Positions 22,311-32,845 of a stretch of 64,000 bases of DNA are shown in pieces. The notes beneath the pieces were generated by a model, which worked only from the letters and a program-made list of their open reading frames with translations, was not told the origin of the DNA and ran no database searches. The position numbers were made by a program, and so were the translations under genes. Source of the DNA: Aradus depressus (Eukaryota > Arthropoda > Insecta > Hemiptera > Aradidae); NCBI GenBank assembly GCA_963662175.1, contig OY759224.1, positions 26,793,489-26,857,488 on the forward strand, in the 5' to 3' direction. Position 1 is the first letter of the stretch, and each line of letters begins with the position of its first letter.

Positions 22311-22384
22311 ATTCGAGTTGAGCATGTACGTAATTGATGATGAATTTTATTTCAATATCGAATTTTATAACATCTCATTTGCAT

Positions 22385-23300
22385 ACTCCAAGTTGAAATA
22401 TGTCGACTTTCCATTGTGAAAACGGAAAATACATAGGGAAATTATACTAAATCCTTAAGATTTAATCCCGGAAAAGCCAAATTCCCTTTGTTCATAATGA
22501 AATACGGTTTTCCTTCCATTTGTGCACCGTTCTTGCCAGGAGAATTTGCATACTCCAACAAGTTAAATGTCTTTGAACTAAGGAGCCGGTTTTCCATTGT
22601 GAAAACGGAAAACACAGGGAAATTATAATAAATTATTAGACTCAATCCCGGAAAAGACAAATACCCTTTGTTCATAGTGATATACGGCTTTCCTTCCATT
22701 TGTGCACCGTCCTTGCATACTCCAACAAGTTGAAATATGTCTTTGAACTAAGGAGCAGGCTTTCCATTGTGGAAACTGAAGACACATAGGGAAATTATAA
22801 TAAATCCTTAGATTCAATCCCGGAAAAGCCAAATTCCCTTTGTTCATAGTGATATACGGCTTTCCTACCATTTGTGCACCGTCCTTGCCTGGAGAATTTG
22901 GCATACTCCAACAAGTTGAAATATGTCTTTGAACTAAGGAGCAGGCTTTCCATTGTGGAAACTGAAAACACATTGGGAAATTATAATAAATCCTTAGATT
23001 CAATCCCGGAAAAGCCAAATTCCCTTTGTTCAGAGTGATATACGGCTTTCCTTCCATTTTTGCACCGTCCTTGCATACTCCAACAAGTTGAAATATGTCT
23101 TTGAACTAAGGAGCAGGCTTTCCATTGTGGAAACTGAAGACACATAGGGAAATTATAATAAATCCTTAGATTCAATTCCGGAAAAGCCAAATTCCCTTTG
23201 TTCACAGTGATATACGGCTTTCCTTCCATTTGTGCACCGTCCTTGCCTGGAGAATTTGCATACTCCAACAAGTTGAAATATGTCTTTGAACTAAGGGGCT
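22385..23300. repeat. Satellite array, five units of 172-186 bp
   Basis: The word CCCTTTGTTCA recurs with its T-run starting at about 22487, 22667, 22839, 23025 and 23197 (spacings 180, 172, 186, 172). Units contain GATATACGGCTTTCCTTCC, TTTGTGCACCGTCC, TTGAAATATGTCTTTG and GGAAATTATAATAAATCC. The longer units keep an extra TGGAGAATTTG segment. Frames across it are by-products of the repeat. Confidence 0.9.
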
Positions 23301-24140
23301 GATCATGAGCCAGCTTTGCTCCCATTGGTGTTTATTGATTTCCGGTCTCTGGTCTGTATTGGCTGCCAGCACTCCCTTCAAAATTAATATCCCTCCTCTA
23401 TAAATCTCTCTTAATATTGGAATTCAAAGTGGAGTTTTAATGGGCATATATTGAAAGTGTGAGGGAGACAGACTGAAGTTTTTAATTTCAAAATCCTAGT
23501 ATTTAATTTTCTCTCATTTTTTTTTTTTTTATTTCCTTATAAACCTTTCAGGTTTTATATTAACATGTCTTATATGTTCGGATTTGTATTTAATAATAAA
23601 AATATATGAGTAGGTCGAAAATGAAAGGAACTTTTCCATAGGGCTATCAAGAGAACTTATATAAATAAAACAAGCTTATTTTTTGAAAGAAGTTTCGGCA
23701 TCACACCATTGCACATTAAAAATTGACTACGACAGTCATTCCTAATTAATATAAATTAAGAAGTTAAGATATCTATAAATAAATCTAACTATGGTGTATT
23801 GCCGTAGCCAGTAGTTTTTGTACAAGATTTATTGTAGAATAGATAATAATTAAAAAAAGATTGTTTAATTTAAATACAGTAAAACCCCTCTTTATGGACA
23901 CCCCTCTAACGGACACGGACAACCAATTTTTCGTCATCAAGAGATAAATTTACCTCTCCTAAGCGGACACTTACAAAAGAATTCATTTGAAAAACGTAAT
24001 TTTATTGATTTTTATTATTCATAGAATTCGCTGTTTGTGAAACAGCCATACATGCCTACTGTTTGGTTTATTAACTTAAAAATCCATAATAACTATTATT
24101 ATGTGTGTTTTATCTAATTATCTATTGTTCGTTACCTATA

Positions 24141-24438
24141 GGTTAGATTACTACCAGAGCGCTCTTTCGTCACTCTGGTGGACATGAGCCCGACTCTACT
24201 GTGGGAGTCCTAAATTTTGCCTACCCTAAATTTTTATTCATCTAGGTTAGGGGTCTTTAACGAGTACCTGACATCGTACAGGCTCGGGACCATCGCTTAA
24301 CGTCCCATCCGAAGGACGGCGTGCTTAAGTTGATTTTACCTCCCAGATAAAATATACTAAGGGACTAGGTAGGGTTTCGAACCCACGTTCTTGAGCTCAG
24401 AAGGCAAGCACGCATACCAGTGAGCTATCGGCGCCTTC
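24141..24438 (-). mobile_element. SINE with 13-bp target duplication
   Basis: Reverse (CCTAA)n-family copy. Perfect duplication TTCGTTACCTATA at 24128-24140 and 24439-24451. The tail is only GGTTAG, and the 3' body begins directly at ATTACTACCAGAGCGC, so it is shortened at its 3' end. Confidence 0.9.
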
Positions 24439-24453
24439 TTCGTTACCTATATA

Positions 24454-25475
24454 TCGTCGGTTTAGAGGAAAAACTCACTAAGTGCATTTTAAGTCGATTT
24501 TGAGGTGTTAGCACATTTGCTTACTAAAAGTTGTTCCCTTTTCAAGGAAAAACTCACCAAATGCACCCTACAGTCGTAGTCAATAATAAAGAGAGGAAAA
24601 AATCACTAACTGCAAGTTTATAAAATTAGTTTTCATGGTAAAACTCACTAAATCACTTACCTTTTACCTCTTTTACCTCGTTTTACCTCTTAAAGCAGCG
24701 CTATGGTGAGCATTTAATGAAGTTATTTTTTGTAGGTTATACGCTAGTTATCTAAGTATACGTATTGTTATGTGCCCTCAATTTGTTTGTTTAGATCTAT
24801 ATCATTTTGAGGGCGCCGGTAGCTCAGTGGTATGCGTGCTTGACTTCTGAGCTCAAGGTCGTGGGTTCGTAGCCCGACCGAGGCCCTTAGTTTATTTTAT
24901 CTGGGAGGTAAAATAAACTTAAGCACGCCGTCCTTCGGATGGGACGTTAAGCGATGGTCACGAGCCTGTACGATGTCTGGTACTCGTTAAAGACCCCTAC
25001 CCTAGATGAATAAAAATTTAGGGGAGGCAAAATTTAGGACTCCCATAGTAGAGTCGGGCTCATGTCCACCAGAGTGACGAAAGAGCGCTCTGGTAGTAGG
25101 CGATATGACCTCGTAGTTAAAGCCCGGGCATGAGTCATAAAACCTAACCTAACCTCTATATCATTTAGTAAAATAATTTATTAGGTTTGTTTTTAATATA
25201 TATATTTTAAGTTCTTATTTAAAGCTGCAGAGCGTACTCCAGCTCCCTCAATCTCAAGTATCACAACTGTATTATAACAGAAAAATTAATGTATATAATT
25301 TGACAATTTACGAAGGGGCTCAAGAGAAAAATGCGTAATGCTTCTATTGGAATGAGCTTAATGGTAAGCGGGGCAGTTCAGAAATCGGGTCGATTCCTGT
25401 TTTACATTACATTTATTCCAAATATCCAGAAAATAATCGAATTGCACTTAGTGAGTTTTTCCACTAAACCGACGA
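24454..25475. mobile_element. TA-flanked element with 33-bp inverted termini
   Basis: Left terminus TCGTCGGTTTAGAGGAAAAA then CTCACTAAGTGCA. The right end is its reverse complement with one difference. TA is on both sides (24452-24453, 25476-25477). The interior repeats the ACTCACTAAATGCA theme several times and contains a SINE (24809-25155). No transposase; superfamily not assigned. Confidence 0.7.
24809..25155 (+). mobile_element. Full-length SINE with 11-bp target duplication
   Basis: Complete forward copy from GAGGGCGCCGGTAGCTCAG to the CCTAACCTAACCT tail. Duplication CTATATCATTT at 24797-24807 and 25156-25166. Body almost identical to 43246-43589, hence young. Confidence 0.9.
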
Positions 25476-25669
25476 TATGTAGTATTAAACATAAAATCAA
25501 ATTAAACTTTTTTTTTTTTTTTTAACCTTCCTCAACGGAGACATTTATCTGAAAAGGACAATTTTCTTGGTCCCGTGACTGTTCGTTGCAGAGAGGTTTT
25601 ACTGTATCTAAATTTGGTTGAAATCGGTCAATATCTTACGGAGGAATTAATTACAGTGAATCACCAGCT

Positions 25670-25895
25670 ATGTACTTCCCCAGCACGAATTAATTAATTA
25701 CGTTTTACTTTCCCTCCGAAGCCAATTGACTGTTGGGGCTAAAAATGTATAGTTAACTCAATAGGTAATATGGGCTTCTGAATCATACTAAATTTTGTGT
25801 CGATGCATTCATTATATCGGCAGTTATTAACCATCTCCCTAATCCCTCCCCTTTAGCTGATTTGGCAGAATATCAATAGCTGTCATAGAAGGTCC
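25670..25895 (+). repeat. CTTCCCC-family fragment
   Basis: Forward 5' part: GTACTTCCCCAGCACGAATT, CTCCGAAGCCAATTGAC, TTTTGTGTCGATGCATTC, ending after GATTTGGCAGAATATC. Confidence 0.65.
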
Positions 25896-25970
25896 TAATT
25901 AACATATATTATTTTTCATATATTGTTATAGTTACAATGTTTTCTTTCTTTTCTATATTTCGCACATTGG

Positions 25971-26001
25971 GACCTGATGATGAACGTCCCGAAACATCGT
26001 T
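25971..26001 (+). ncRNA. Decayed hammerhead-like motif (5' half of stem II lost)
   Basis: GAC, CUGAUGA (25974-25980), UGAACGUCCC, GAAA (25991-25994), CAUC, GUU. Compared with 12513-12556 the left half of the 7-bp hairpin is deleted, so it should be inactive. It helps reconstruct the family motif. Confidence 0.45.
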
Positions 26002-26108
26002 GGGATAAAAACACTTCCGAAGAGTTTTTTTTGAAAAATAGTTATCTTAATTTTTATTAAATTGAAAAATGTGTCTACTTATTATAAACGTATCATGTAT
26101 TAATTTTG

Positions 26109-26815
26109 CCGAACTTATATGCTTTGCAGATGGATGAAATTAGAAATTTGGTTATTTTCAGCGATAGTCAACTCTCGTTAGGGCAACTAAGCAATTTCAC
26201 TTATAAGAATATCAACAACATTGCATTGGAGATCGTAGAAAGTGTCTGCTTGCTTGAGAATAAAGGAACAAGAGTTAGGTTTGTTTGGGTGAAGGGACAT
26301 GCGGGTATTAAGGGCAATGAGATGGCGGACAGTTTGGCGAGGAGAGCAGTGCCCTGGGCAAGTCCTGTCTTCCCTATATAGACTTGTTTGGAGAAGTGAG
26401 GAAGAGATTGTGGTTCGATTGGCAGCAGGAGTACGCTTCTTCGGAGAAAGGATCATTTTATAAGAAAATTAATCCACAAGTTCAGCTCAAACCATGGTTC
26501 CATGGGGAAAATCTAACAAAGGACTTTTGTAGGTCAATTTGCCGACTGAGAGCTAACCACGGTATTTGTGGATGGTATCTTCACAGAATAGGTCTGACCG
26601 AAACCTCCAAGTGTAGGCATTGTGACGAAGTCGAGACTCTGGAGCACATGATTATGAGTTGTAGCAAGTACCAAATAGAAAGATTAACAGTGTTATCCAC
26701 TGTAGAGAAATTGGTAACACAGCCTTTTTGCTACACCACATTATTGGCATCAAACAATACTGAGATATATGGTAGTATTGTGCAGTTTTTAGGGTCGGTG
26801 AATGCAAAAGTCTAA
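26109..26815 (+). pseudogene. LINE RNase H and C-terminal zinc finger, frameshifted
   Basis: The first frame (to about 26381) has FSDSQLSLGQL, then WVKGHAGIKGNEMADSLARR, the central and last active-site regions of a retrotransposon RNase H; the first catalytic aspartate region is lost to 5' truncation. A frameshift near 26370-26384 leads to a second frame (to 26815) with CRLRANHGICGWYLHRIGL and CRHCDEVETLEHMIMSC, the C-x2-C...H...C tail. RNase H plus this tail is typical of I-group elements. Non-functional. Confidence 0.8.
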
Positions 26816-26886
26816 ATTTAATATTACATAGACTGGCTATGGTGAAAAGCTAAGGCCAAGAAAAGGAAAAAAAAAAAAAAAAAAAA
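26109..26886 (+). mobile_element. 5'-truncated poly(A) LINE (RNase H end)
   Basis: Perfect 12-bp duplication GTATTAATTTTG at 26097-26108 and 26887-26898. The tail is a run of about 20 A. Only the 3' 0.78 kb of a retrotransposon inserted. Confidence 0.9.
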
Positions 26887-27113
26887 GTATTAATTTTGTT
26901 TACGTACACATTATATTTTAAGTATTTATTTATTCAGTTTTTATTAATTTCATTTTACTTTTTTTAATAGTTTTGTTATTACTACTAATCATCGGTGTAT
27001 TAGACTCAGGAAGTTATAAATCTATATCTTAATGTATAAATTCTTTTGACGTTTCCTATTACCATGTATTGGTTTAACGGAAATAAATTTATTATTATTA
27101 TTATTATTATAAT

Positions 27114-27235
27114 TTCGTGTTGACACTCTCATTCTATCGGGTTATTAAGTTCACAGACAGAATTTCATTTTTGGGATCAGGTGCTCAATTTCTGACCAAT
27201 TCCATAACTTCCCCTATACTTCATACAGCTGATAA
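27114..27235 (+). repeat. CTTCCCC-family fragment
   Basis: TTTCGTGTTGACACTCTC, GTTCACAGACAGAATTTC and ATAACTTCCCCTATACTTC, directly after the ATT tail. Confidence 0.6.
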
Positions 27236-27720
27236 AATAAAATTCAAATCTAACGGAAATTCACTGAATAGAATGAACATGAAACATATGAGAACAATCA
27301 TACTTAAGGCCTTTGAAATTTCTCCTTTCAATTCAAGAAATCTCGTTGAGTTCCCTTTGAGAAAATTACTCACTACAGGAAACAATAATAGAAGACTGAG
27401 TAAAAGAGATAGTGAAGAGCCCTCGACGAGTATTGGATCTGAATAAAACAGTGTGAGTACATGAACAGACATTGTTGGATCCGCCTTACTCCATCTTTCG
27501 TTCTGCTTGTTCCCAGAAGCCTCATTATATTTTTATTTTCACATATTATTTTTTTTTCTTTTGTATCATTATCGCATGTCTCCTTCGGGAAATTCACGCT
27601 CTAATTATTATTCTTTTCCATCTAAAGGGTTATTACTTTATTTTTTAATTAATAAAAATAAATAAAGAACAAAGAAATTTTTGACCTTTTATATTGTCTA
27701 ATTCCACAAAAATATATAAA

Positions 27721-27755
27721 CTGTACAGGTTTCAGCTTATGGCATCATCAGCACA
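27721..27755 (-). ncRNA. Hammerhead-like motif, partly decayed
   Basis: Minus strand: UGUG, CUGAUGA (27751-27745), UGCC-AUAA-GCU, GAAA, CCUG, UA, CAG. Core boxes are intact, but stem II is down to 2 bp and the CCGG palindrome is changed to CCUG. A clearer copy lies 200 bp away at 27919. Confidence 0.5.
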
Positions 27756-27918
27756 AAGTTAATAGTGACAGTTAAGTTTGCTAGATTGACATATTTAGTT
27801 AATTATTAGTTATTGTGACTCATGCCCGGGCTTTAAATAAGAGTAAATAAAATAAAATGATAGATAAAACACTTTTTTGAACACTTACATTGTCTAATTC
27901 CACAAACATATACTTAAA

Positions 27919-27954
27919 TGTGTACCGGTTTCGGCTTATGCCATCGTCAGCACA
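27919..27954 (-). ncRNA. Hammerhead-ribozyme-like motif, well preserved
   Basis: Minus strand: UGUG (27954-27951), CUGACGA (27950-27944), unpaired U, GGC-AUAA-GCC, GAAA (27932-27929), CCGG palindrome, UA, CACA (27922-27919). UGUG/CACA pair perfectly, the triplet at the predicted break is GUA, and all core residues are present. The short stem III could only form by pairing two copies through ACCGGU. Confidence 0.65.
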
Positions 27955-28681
27955 AGGTTCAACAATAATTGAGATATTTGCCAGGCATACATATTTATAT
28001 TAACCTAAGAGTACCTGAGGTGAAAGGGTCCCCTTCCTCTGGTAAAACCAGGAGGTGGAAATCTCTATTCTAACGGTAATAACCAACTGTGCACTTATTT
28101 GAAAAACAAGAAAATAAAATTAAAAATAAATCAAAAACTAACATTCCAATAAAACAATACGTAGAATTAGACAATATAAGTGTTCAAAAAATTGTTTTAT
28201 CTATCATTTTATTTTATTTATTAGTACTTCCACTACATCAACACAGAACGCAAAAAAATGTATTCGGACATTTAAATACGAGGTCATATCGCCAACTACA
28301 AGAGCGCTTTTTCAGTCGAAAATTGAGACCACTTCATTTCAGGAACTAAGTACAATTTACATGACAGCCCTTATGTTAATTAATGATCTAATTAAATATA
28401 TTTTCAAGTGAAAGTTATAGAAAACACAAAATAATAGATACTTTATATGAAATACGATTTTTCGAAAGTCGTCCGGTTTTCGGGATACATGCCGAAAACA
28501 GTCCTGAAATGTTGTTTTGAAACGCATATTTTTAGACATACAGTAGAGCGTCGATTATCCAAACTAATGTTGTGTGGGGTAGTTCGGATAATCACAAATT
28601 CGGATAGTCGAAATTTTTCAGCCACCCAGAACTTGCGATGAATGAGAGTCACCACCAAGCTTTATGTTTAATTCCACTGCT

Positions 28682-30211
28682 ATAATATCAGCTTCACCTT
28701 CCGAATCCAATACCCTGTCTCCCCTCTGTAATAGAACCCTGGATCCTGTCTCCTCCTAAAATTAATCTCAAACTTACCAAATTTCTTAAAAGCGACACAC
28801 ATCCTTACATATATGAAAACGAATACAGAAAAACCATAGAACACCTGAAACCATGCTGTCTGGTTTTTACGGACGGATCTAAAACGGAGAGAGAGGCGTA
28901 GGATCCGGGATATACGTCGAAGGCCGCTCTTACAAATTCTCCCTTCCGTCGGTGAGCGGTGTTTGTACTGCTGAGCTATTGGCTATCCACAAAGCTCAGA
29001 TGGTAGTGATGACGGAACAACCAAAGATCCTAATCTGCACGGACTCCCTTAGCTCTCTTCTATCGCTGCAAGATGCTTTCTCCCCCAATCCACTTGTTAA
29101 CGAGATCCTCCTGGCTCTCCGAGATCTTAGAGGGAAGGGGAAGGAAGTCATATTCTTATGGATCCCAGGACACTGCGGCATCAAAGGAAATGCAGAAGCC
29201 GACAAACTGGCAAGGGCTGCCACTACAGAAGGGCAACCATGTAATGGAATATTAGCCTCGGACCTTCGTACTTCGTTCAAGCAAGCAGTATGGAGCGACT
29301 GGGAGCAGCAGTGGTTGAAGTTGAGGGACAACAAGTTAAGAACGATAAAGTCCTCTGTCCGAGCTTGGGAAACTTCTTCGAGAACAGCCCGACGAGAGGA
29401 AGTTGTTCTGACCAGACTGAGGATTGGTCACACCCGTCTGACTCACGGTCACCTGATGAGCCGCAATCCTCCACTGGACTGTACCACTTGTGGAACTCCG
29501 CTCACCGTACAACATCTGCTCACCGAATGTAGAAGGTACGGGAGGCTAAGAGAGGTACTAGATCTTCCAGTGATGCTTTGTGAATCGCTGGGTGACGACG
29601 CCTCAGTTATCCACTTGGTAATCAGGTTCCTACGCCAATCTCAACTCATCACAGAAATATAACAAATACCCACTCCAACTTTACTACATCCCCCGGTTTC
29701 TTTGCATAATGTCCCACTAATCTATAGCACCCAGTAATTCATAGTTTCTCTCCAAATTGCCTGTCCCACTCTATAGATCAATGACCGAAGAATAGCTGAT
29801 AACGCAGATCCCTTACGTCTGGGATCCCTCTGGGGACGGGGGGGTGGCGGGGGCGGGGCCTTGGGTGGGGCCCCTGGGGTGTCTCGGTGTGCGGACGGTG
29901 GCTGGGCTGGGGGGCTTGGTCGGCTCCACTGGGATCTCTGGACTGATATAGTCCCGGGCTTGGAGGGTGTGGTCGGTGCCACATACAAGCACACCCTCTC
30001 CAACAGGCCTAGCTACACCGGGGCCTAAGCCCAATGCCTAAAGAGAGACGCCCAGTTGTGCCGTTGCTTGTCCCCTGGCCTGGTTGGGACGCTCACTGGG
30101 TGCCCCGGGGTCCTGTGCGGGGTCCCCCCCTCCGTTCGCCCCCCGGTTTCTCTGCGGGATCTCGTACTTATTTGAACAGTCAGGCATCAATGACCCTCGT
30201 GGTTGAAATGC

Positions 30212-30250
<39 letters not shown>
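28682..30250 (+). mobile_element. 5'-truncated I-group-like LINE with GC-rich 3' UTR
   Basis: Flanked by TCCACTGCT at 28673-28681 and 30251-30259, a 9-bp duplication, with an A tail of about 37 at 30214-30250. Removing it rejoins the Tigger transposase frame (CKKAV-ELN), an independent check of the boundaries. The 3' UTR (29800-30170) is strikingly G/C-rich compared with its surroundings. Confidence 0.85.
28852..29662 (+). pseudogene. LINE RNase H and C-terminal zinc finger, one frameshift
   Basis: The first catalytic segment VFTDGSK (near 28870) is in a different frame from the rest; an indel in GGAGAGAGAGGCG (about 28890) breaks it. From about 28930 the frame is open to 29662: CTAELLAIHKAQ (catalytic E), CTDSLSSLLS (D), WIPGHCGIKGNAEADKLAR (H/D), then a linker and CTTCGTPLTVQHLLTEC, the C-x2-C...H...C tail. 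This is a complete RNase H order apart from the frameshift. Upstream RT is truncated. Confidence 0.85.
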
Positions 30251-30253
<3 letters not shown>

Positions 30254-30622
30254 ACTGCTTTTTTACACAAGATGGGCCCAGAAGCCCGTTTTTGCAAAAA
30301 CCAAGTGAATGCAGCATCTTCCAACAAATTCGGTATTCGGGTTTTTCATAGTTATGAACTGCTCACTGTCAAGATTAAGTGCATACCTAGTGATTGAATC
30401 AGAATTATTTTTATTATTCACATTATCGTTGATTTACCAACACCGAACTTGATAGCTAATGCCTGACCCGTTTCACCTTTCTTCAGCCGCGTAATAATTT
30501 CCATTTTTTTCTTTTAATGAAAGCACTACTCGTTTCCTTTTTGTCGACATGTAAGTTTTATTTAAAATATGTGACCACTAACTAATTCAATGTACACCTC
30601 ACAATGAATGATTTGAAACTGA

Positions 30623-30770
30623 GAGCATTGTCTGGTAACCGACCATACGAATGAAAAGGGATTCAGTGGAAAAATCCAATGAACAAATTACATACAGAGC
30701 ATTGTCTGGTAACCGACCATACGAATGAAAAGGGATTCAGTGGAAAAATCCAATGAACAAATTACATACA
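30623..30770. repeat. 74-bp tandem duplication in the Tigger element
   Basis: GAGCATTGTCTGGTAACCG through AATTACATACA is present twice, at 30623-30696 and 30697-30770, with no visible differences. A recent local duplication. Confidence 0.9.
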
Positions 30771-31469
30771 GACATACAAGTTAGTTCTTAGTAAACAAAT
30801 ATTGACTGTCTGCCCCGTGAAACTGAATTCATCGAAAAACTGAAATCCCTTATACAGCTAACAACGCTATTTCTAAAATTAATTAGGTTTTCCTCATGAA
30901 AATTCATGGAAAAACTAATTTTTTTTTTTTTCCATGAAGGCAGTTCGGTAATTGAACGTTCAGATAACTAACGTTCGGATAATCGACGCTCTACTGTATA
31001 TCGGCTAATGCCAAAATGAAATGATATTGAGAAGGGGAAGGGGAGAAAGATCTGTAAGCATGGTTGGTATAAGAAAGACCTGTAATGGCCATATCATATA
31101 ATTTTTATACATGTAATGTGTCATAACATTACAAAATGTATCCTAGAGGTTACAAATTTCATGTTGCTCATGTATCATTGTTCGGTTGTGCAGTATCAAA
31201 TTTCTTCTGCTATGTTCCAATGTATCATTAGAATGATGTACCTATAATGGACGGCGTTAATATCAGGTTTCCTTCGCTGTTAATCAGTATGAAAGTCATG
31301 TAGAGCTTCCCAAGTATCAGTTTTCTTGAATATTCTTCAGTAGAGAGGGAAGTGATCAATGATCGATCAGCATTCTATACTTCAACGAGAGAACGACCAA
31401 AGCTGACACTGGTAGGTACAACGCAATAATCCCTTAACAGTTGTGTGATGTAACGATTTGGCTGAAAAA

Positions 31470-31659
31470 CAATAGAAGTCGTTCTGCAGAGGGTTCTGGA
31501 TTCACATATAAAATTTCGTGTCGATATATTCATTCTATCGGGAGTTATCTTGTTCACAGACACACACAAAAGAAAACATGAAATTCCGTTGAAAACTCCG
31601 CATCAAATTTACAGATTGCATAACTTCCCCTATACTTCGTATAGCTGGGGAAGTAAAAA
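31470..31659 (+). repeat. CTTCCCC-family 3' part with intact terminus
   Basis: GGGTTCTGGATTCACATAT, TTCACAGACACACAC, and the terminus ACTTCCCCTATACTTCGTAT, AGCTGGGGAAGTAAAA. A good reference for this end of the family. Confidence 0.7.
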
Positions 31660-32611
31660 TGTGATGTATACCAACCACTTTTTTACAGACACTCTTCCTC
31701 CCCTCTACCATCTGAAATTCATTTCAAACTGGCATTACTGCGCATATGAAAGCAATGTACTCGTACTAGCATCAGCGGTTTTCCTTTTTCCATTCAACAC
31801 AGACAGTAATCTGTACAAAAGTCCATATAAAAAAGTTCTGTTATGGTAACATCAAATATATTTTCGTAGCTATGCGTTACTATTTAAACACTTTTTAAAA
31901 ATATTTTCTACGAAAATGTATTGTACTGTACATTTGTATTGGCTCTATCTAATAAGAAACATTTTTGGTAAGAAGCAATTTTTCGATCGGGCTAATCGTT
32001 TTTGCAAAAATCAAGCAAACGTAAAAAAAATGGGTTTCAAAACAACATTTTACGAATGTTTTTGGTATGTATCGCAAAGCGAGTGACCTTCGAAAAAAGT
32101 GTTACAAATAAAATGTGTCTTCATTTTTCACTACAACTTTTATTTGAAAAGATTTTTGATTAGGTTATTAATATAAGCGGTATCTTGTAAGCATGAAGAA
32201 ATCTTTTTTTTTTTTAATTATGTTGTATGTATGGATTGTTTGTGTTGTAAGTATGTTTTAGTGATCGAAAAACCAAGTTCTAATCCGGCACTTTTCACCA
32301 CCGATTTCATAACTAGCAACTTTCCCCCATATTAAGATCCTGGTTGTCAAGACTGAAGAACAGGTAGAATAGAACTGCCATGGGCTGAGTAGGGCTGGGA
32401 GTATGGATTGGGACTGGTTAGTATGCGGTTTATGCAAAGGAGAATTACAAATTGTAGGAACAGAGTACATATGTCATGGGTGGGGGAGCTCACTGAACAT
32501 AGCTTCTAGCTCACAACATCATGGAACCCCACAACCCAGAGCCTACCCAAGGGAAACCTTCAGACGGTAATAACTCATCCAACTACTGGCTCAGACATAC
32601 AGTAAGTAAGA

Positions 32612-32845
32612 GCCTAACTACATCTGGGAGGTAAAAATAAAACTTGAGCATGCCGTCCTTCGGTTGGGATGTTAAGTGATGGTCCAGAGCCTGGATGATG
32701 TCAGGTTCTCGTTAAAAAAAACCCTACTCTAAGTAACTAAACCTGGATAGGCAAAATGTAGGACTCCTAAAGTAGTCAAGTTTATATTTACCAAAGCGTT
32801 GAAAGAGCGCTCTGGTAGTAGGCGATATGACCTACAAGATCATAT
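32612..32845 (+). repeat. SINE fragment, (CCTAA)n family
   Basis: CATCTGGGAGGTAAAAAT, GCATGCCGTCCTTCGG, AGAGCGCTCTGGTAGTAGG and GCGATATGACCT, diverged, without head or tail. Confidence 0.65.

Larger units (their letters stand above)
23877..25604. mobile_element. Pogo/Tigger-like element, TA-flanked, with nested insertions
   Basis: Left terminus CAGTAAAACCCCTCTTTATG and right terminus GAGAGGTTTTACTG, with TA on both sides (23875-23876, 25605-25606). The terminal CAGTAAAACC-CTC style is typical of pogo/Tigger-group elements. It contains two SINEs and a separate inverted-terminus element. No transposase was recognised. Confidence 0.7.
25965..27113 (+). mobile_element. LINE 3' UTR with (ATT)n tail, copy 3, split by another LINE
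   Basis: 25965-26096 carries the decayed hammerhead-like motif and TTATCTTAATTTTTATTAAA. 26899-27113 continues with GTTTTGTTATTACTACTAA, CCTATTACCATGTATTGG, TTTAACGGAAATAAAT and an ATT tail. The interruption is the poly(A) LINE at 26109-26886. Confidence 0.7.
28600..30550 (-). pseudogene. Tigger/pogo transposase N-terminus, decayed and split by a LINE
   Basis: Starting at 30550 on the minus strand: MSTKRKRVVLSLKEK, then after a frameshift LKKGETGQALAIKFGVGKST, a helix-turn-helix DNA-binding segment of the CENP-B/pogo type. A second segment near 30252-30370 reads FTWFLQKRASGPILCKKA and continues across the LINE at 28681 as ELNIKLGGDSH, matching the second CENP-B-type domain. The DDE catalytic domain is deleted. 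Stops and frameshifts make it non-functional. Confidence 0.75.
28541..30996 (-). mobile_element. Tigger/pogo element with a LINE inserted in its transposase
   Basis: Termini CAGTAGAGCGTCGATTATCC and its reverse complement GGATAATCGACGCTCTACTG, TA on both sides (28539-28540, 30997-30998). The minus strand encodes a decayed transposase N-terminus. The right part has a 74-bp tandem duplication. Without the LINE the element is about 0.9 kb and lacks the catalytic DDE region. Confidence 0.85.

Noticed and set aside
22442..23325. Minus-strand frames with repeated MEGKPYITMNKG words
   Set aside because: Translation of the 172-186 bp satellite; frames shift between units and no domain is recognised.
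29722..30216. Proline-rich frames in both strands
   Set aside because: They result from the GC-rich LINE 3' UTR, where stops are rare; they lie on several frames at once.
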